Below, in pieces: positions 42,384 to 44,322 of a stretch of 44,322 nt of DNA; position 1 is the first letter of the stretch; every line of letters starts with the position of its first letter. The DNA comes from an uncultured Verrucomicrobiales bacterium (GTDB taxonomy: Bacteria > Verrucomicrobiota > Verrucomicrobiia > Verrucomicrobiales > Akkermansiaceae). Location of the stretch: NCBI GenBank assembly GCA_937128235.1, contig CAKZMG010000260.1:1-44322 (forward strand), given 5' to 3'. Both the position numbers and the translations under genes were made by a program. The notes under the pieces are model-generated. The model did no database searches. It had not been told where the DNA came from and was given only the letters and a program-made list of their open reading frames with translations.

Positions 42384-43961
42384 ATGTCTAAACTAATAAA
42401 ATATGCAAAACAATCAGGACCTGGATGGCTTCAAGCCGCAGTAACACTCGGTGGCGGATCACTAGCTGGTGCACTTTACCTGGGTGTCGTAGGAGGGAAT
42501 GAACTTCTTTGGCTTCAACCCCTTGCTATGCTATTCGGAGTCATTATGCTTTCTGCATTAGCTTATGTAACACTCAGCACCAAAGAAACACCGTTCGTAT
42601 CTACCTGTCTTTACATTTCACCGATTTTAGCATGGGCATGGCTCATAGCTACCGTCATTGCAGACTGCGTATTTTGCCCAGCTCAAGCCTCGCTAGGACT
42701 CGGAATTGTCCAGCAAAACTTCGGCATGAGCGGAGTAAACCCTTACCTTATCACCACCATTATGGCAGCCATTGCATTTGCAGTTGTTTGTCTTTACTCC
42801 AAAGGAACCAAAGGAGTAGCCACCTTTGAAAATATCCTTAAAATCATGGTAGCACTCGTTATTCTCTGTTTCTTCGGAGCTGCCTTCGTAAACATGAAAA
42901 ACGGCAATGTTGATATGGGATCTGTCCTCAAAGGTCTCATCCCAAACCCCAGCTCACTCACCAGCCCACCCGAGTCACTCAGTGCCTCTATCGCTGCCAC
43001 TGGTGATGCTGCATCATGGTGGAAATCATATGCAGCGGATTCACAGCGAGATGTCATCATCACTGCATTCGCCACCGCAGTTGCCATCAACATGACCTTT
43101 TTGCTTCCCTACACACTCCGCAAAAAAGGCTGGGGCAAAGAAGAGCGTGAGCTCTCACGTTACGACCTAATCCTCGGACTCGCTATCCCATTCGTCATCG
43201 CTACCTTCTTCCTTGTCGTCACATCATCTGCCCAGTTTCACAACAAATACGACGATGTCCTAGGCAAAGACGGAAAGCCAACAGCCCTCGCTGACGGATA
43301 TTACAAAATCCTCTCTAAGCGATTAGCCGAAGACGGTGAACTACCTAAAGATAAACTCGAAATGCAAGCTGCTGCAGATGCTCTTCCTCTAGCAGATCGC
43401 CAGCTCGCAGCCTCCCTAACTAAACGTGACGCAGGGCAACTAGCCAAAGCCCTCACCCCACTAGTCGGAGAAAAACCTGCACAGATGGTATTTGGAATCG
43501 GAATCTTCGCCATGGCAATTTCCACAATGATAGTCCACATGCTCATGAACGGCTTCGCCCTTTCCCAAGCAGTTGGTAAACCAGGTGACAAAAAGCCATT
43601 TCTTATCGGAGCCTCCTTGCCAGCCATTACGGCAGCACTTGCACCATTCCTTTGGTCAGGTGCTAACAAGACCGCCATGGCTATCCCAGCATCAGTGATT
43701 GCAGGCACACTCCTACCCATCGCCTACCTTATCTTCATACTACTTATGAATTCCAAGCGCACTCTCGGAGAAGACAAGCTCACTGGCTCAAAGCTCACCC
43801 TTGTAAATATCCTCATGGGTATCGGATTTCTCATCGCAACAGGTGCCTCACTCTGGGCACTTAATAACAAAGGCACTCCAGGCACCTATGGTATGATAGC
43901 ACTTGGAGTCCTCGCTATTATTGGAATATCAGGCTTCTGGAAACGTAATAAAACAGCATAG
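42384..43961 (+). CDS. NRAMP-like (LeuT-fold) membrane transporter
   Basis: The 525-residue protein has about eleven membrane helices. The first helix reads SGPGWLQAAVTLGGGSLAGALYLG, a GPG-start similar to NRAMP family helix 1, but the NRAMP metal-ligand motif DPGN is replaced by GGGS. The region corresponding to NRAMP helix 6 (MPHN) reads INMTFLLPYTLRKKG, again without the Met/His pair. A soluble insertion of about 90 residues (near 290-370) interrupts the middle. In this operon it is the only transporter, so uptake of a uronate or ketogluconate is the simplest inference. The family call rests on memory of overall pattern. Confidence 0.6.
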   Translation: MSKLIKYAKQSGPGWLQAAVTLGGGSLAGALYLGVVGGNELLWLQPLAMLFGVIMLSALAYVTLSTKETPFVSTCLYISPILAWAWLIATVIADCVFCPAQASLGLGIVQQNFGMSGVNPYLITTIMAAIAFAVVCLYSKGTKGVATFENILKIMVALVILCFFGAAFVNMKNGNVDMGSVLKGLIPNPSSLTSPPESLSASIAATGDAASWWKSYAADSQRDVIITAFATAVAINMTFLLPYTLRKKGWGKEERELSRYDLILGLAIPFVIATFFLVVTSSAQFHNKYDDVLGKDGKPTALADGYYKILSKRLAEDGELPKDKLEMQAAADALPLADRQLAASLTKRDAGQLAKALTPLVGEKPAQMVFGIGIFAMAISTMIVHMLMNGFALSQAVGKPGDKKPFLIGASLPAITAALAPFLWSGANKTAMAIPASVIAGTLLPIAYLIFILLMNSKRTLGEDKLTGSKLTLVNILMGIGFLIATGASLWALNNKGTPGTYGMIALGVLAIIGISGFWKRNKTA

Positions 43962-43974
43962 TACTGACTAAGAT

Positions 43975-44007
43975 TTATAGGACTTATGTGTCCTATAAGA
44001 CCTATCC
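43975..44007 (+). repeat. Inverted/direct repeat before the sulfatase gene
   Basis: TTATAGGAC (43975-43983) and GTCCTATAA (43990-43998) form a 9-bp inverted repeat around TTATGT, followed by GACCTAT. A related copy lies at 20193-20210. It may be a transcription stop after the transporter or a short dispersed repeat. Confidence 0.5.
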
Positions 44008-44017
44008 CCAAAAAGCC

Positions 44018-44322
44018 ATGAACTACCTTAAGCTCACTATCGCTCTAACAGCTCTCATTTTCAGCTACGCTGGAAATGCCGCTGAGGCTGTCGAGAAAAA
44101 ACCTAACATCCTACTCATCTGTATCGATGACTTGCGCCCTGAGCTGCCATCGTTTGGGAAGGACTACATTCATGCTCCTAACATGGAAAAGCTTTTCACT
44201 CAGGGGCGGCTTTTTAAGCGTCATTATGTGCAGGCTCCGACATGCGGAGCTTCGCGCTGTGCTCTTCTAACAGGCATTTATCCCGATAGTAAAAAACGCC
44301 TGAGTAATAACGCAATCGCTGC
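44018..44322 (+). CDS. Sulfatase, iduronate-2-sulfatase-like (5' part, cut by window end)
   Basis: Only the first 101 codons are present. They show a signal peptide (ALTALIFSYAGNA), the metal-binding ILLICIDDLRPELPS (Asp37, Asp38) and the formylglycine motif Cys76-Gly-Ala-Ser-Arg80 followed by ALLTGIYP. DDLRPEL and the surrounding layout resemble iduronate-2-sulfatases (S1 sulfatases with a post-translationally oxidised Cys). It would desulfate uronate-containing polysaccharides outside the cytoplasm, feeding the uronate operon next to it. The gap of 56 bases after the transporter holds the repeat above; whether the gene belongs to the same operon is open. Confidence 0.85.
   Translation, partial: MNYLKLTIALTALIFSYAGNAAEAVEKKPNILLICIDDLRPELPSFGKDYIHAPNMEKLFTQGRLFKRHYVQAPTCGASRCALLTGIYPDSKKRLSNNAIA

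Noticed and set aside
1-44322. CRISPR array, tRNA, rRNA or riboswitch
   Set aside because: No regularly spaced repeats of CRISPR size, no cloverleaf with CCA end, and no T-box or other known riboswitch core was found by eye; small RNAs could still be missed.

Overview
The window looks like a chromosomal segment from a member of the Verrucomicrobiota, probably an aquatic polysaccharide degrader. The basis is gene content: a VPEP-type PEP-CTERM protein, a DUF1080 lipoprotein, a long FG-GAP/ASPIC-UnbV protein, a cupredoxin-ended propeller protein, a PDZ/DUF6288-like protein, a sulfatase, and start codons that often lack an obvious Shine-Dalgarno sequence. No rRNA, tRNA, CRISPR array or transposase gene is visible.

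Layout. 1-390 is a non-coding stretch of T-loop hairpins and 9-10 bp phased repeats. 392-3490 holds a BASS-type transporter (minus strand) and dapB-folK-panB. 3857-7225 holds a PEP-CTERM protein with a strong terminator, then an FG-GAP/ASPIC-UnbV gene interrupted by one in-frame TGA. 7265-14142 is mostly housekeeping: D-amino-acid dehydrogenase-like, clpS plus a DUF2017-like gene, a LipM/LplA-like enzyme, DAHP synthase, a DUF1080 lipoprotein and an MsbA-like ABC exporter. 14285-18294 holds two tandem coiled-coil proteins, an ECF sigma factor, a candidate anti-sigma factor and an HtrA-like protein that has lost its catalytic triad. 18294-22102 is nadK-rnhB-yraN-cca plus a small membrane protein. 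22046-22940 is a toxin-antitoxin cassette between 65-bp direct repeats. 22897-32789 holds rseP, two large secreted proteins and ileS. 32857-37636 (minus strand) holds an A+T-rich repeat protein, a cupin-like protein and a XylR/AraC-type regulator. 37709-44322 is a uronate/ketogluconate operon: 2-hydroxyacid dehydrogenase, gluconokinase, Ldh2-family dehydrogenase, uxaC, an SDR, an NRAMP-like transporter, and the start of an iduronate-2-sulfatase-like sulfatase.

The strongest novel signal is at 4673-7225. The TGA at 6569-6571 lies inside a continuous ASPIC/UnbV reading frame, and the family sequence resumes on the very next codons. Seventeen bases after it is a perfect 6-bp hairpin with a GGTC loop, which fits the known layout of a bacterial SECIS element. 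Neighbouring genes use TGA as a normal stop. I read this as an exported 850-residue selenoprotein with selenocysteine at position 633. No selA, selB, selC or selD is in the window, so the selenocysteine machinery must be sought elsewhere in the genome.

Other signals worth following: the toxin-antitoxin cassette appears to have entered where two convergent genes overlapped and left both intact by duplicating the overlap; the heptamer TCTAACA occurs about 48 times (about 5 expected); and AGAGGTAAG occurs at least nine times (less than one expected).
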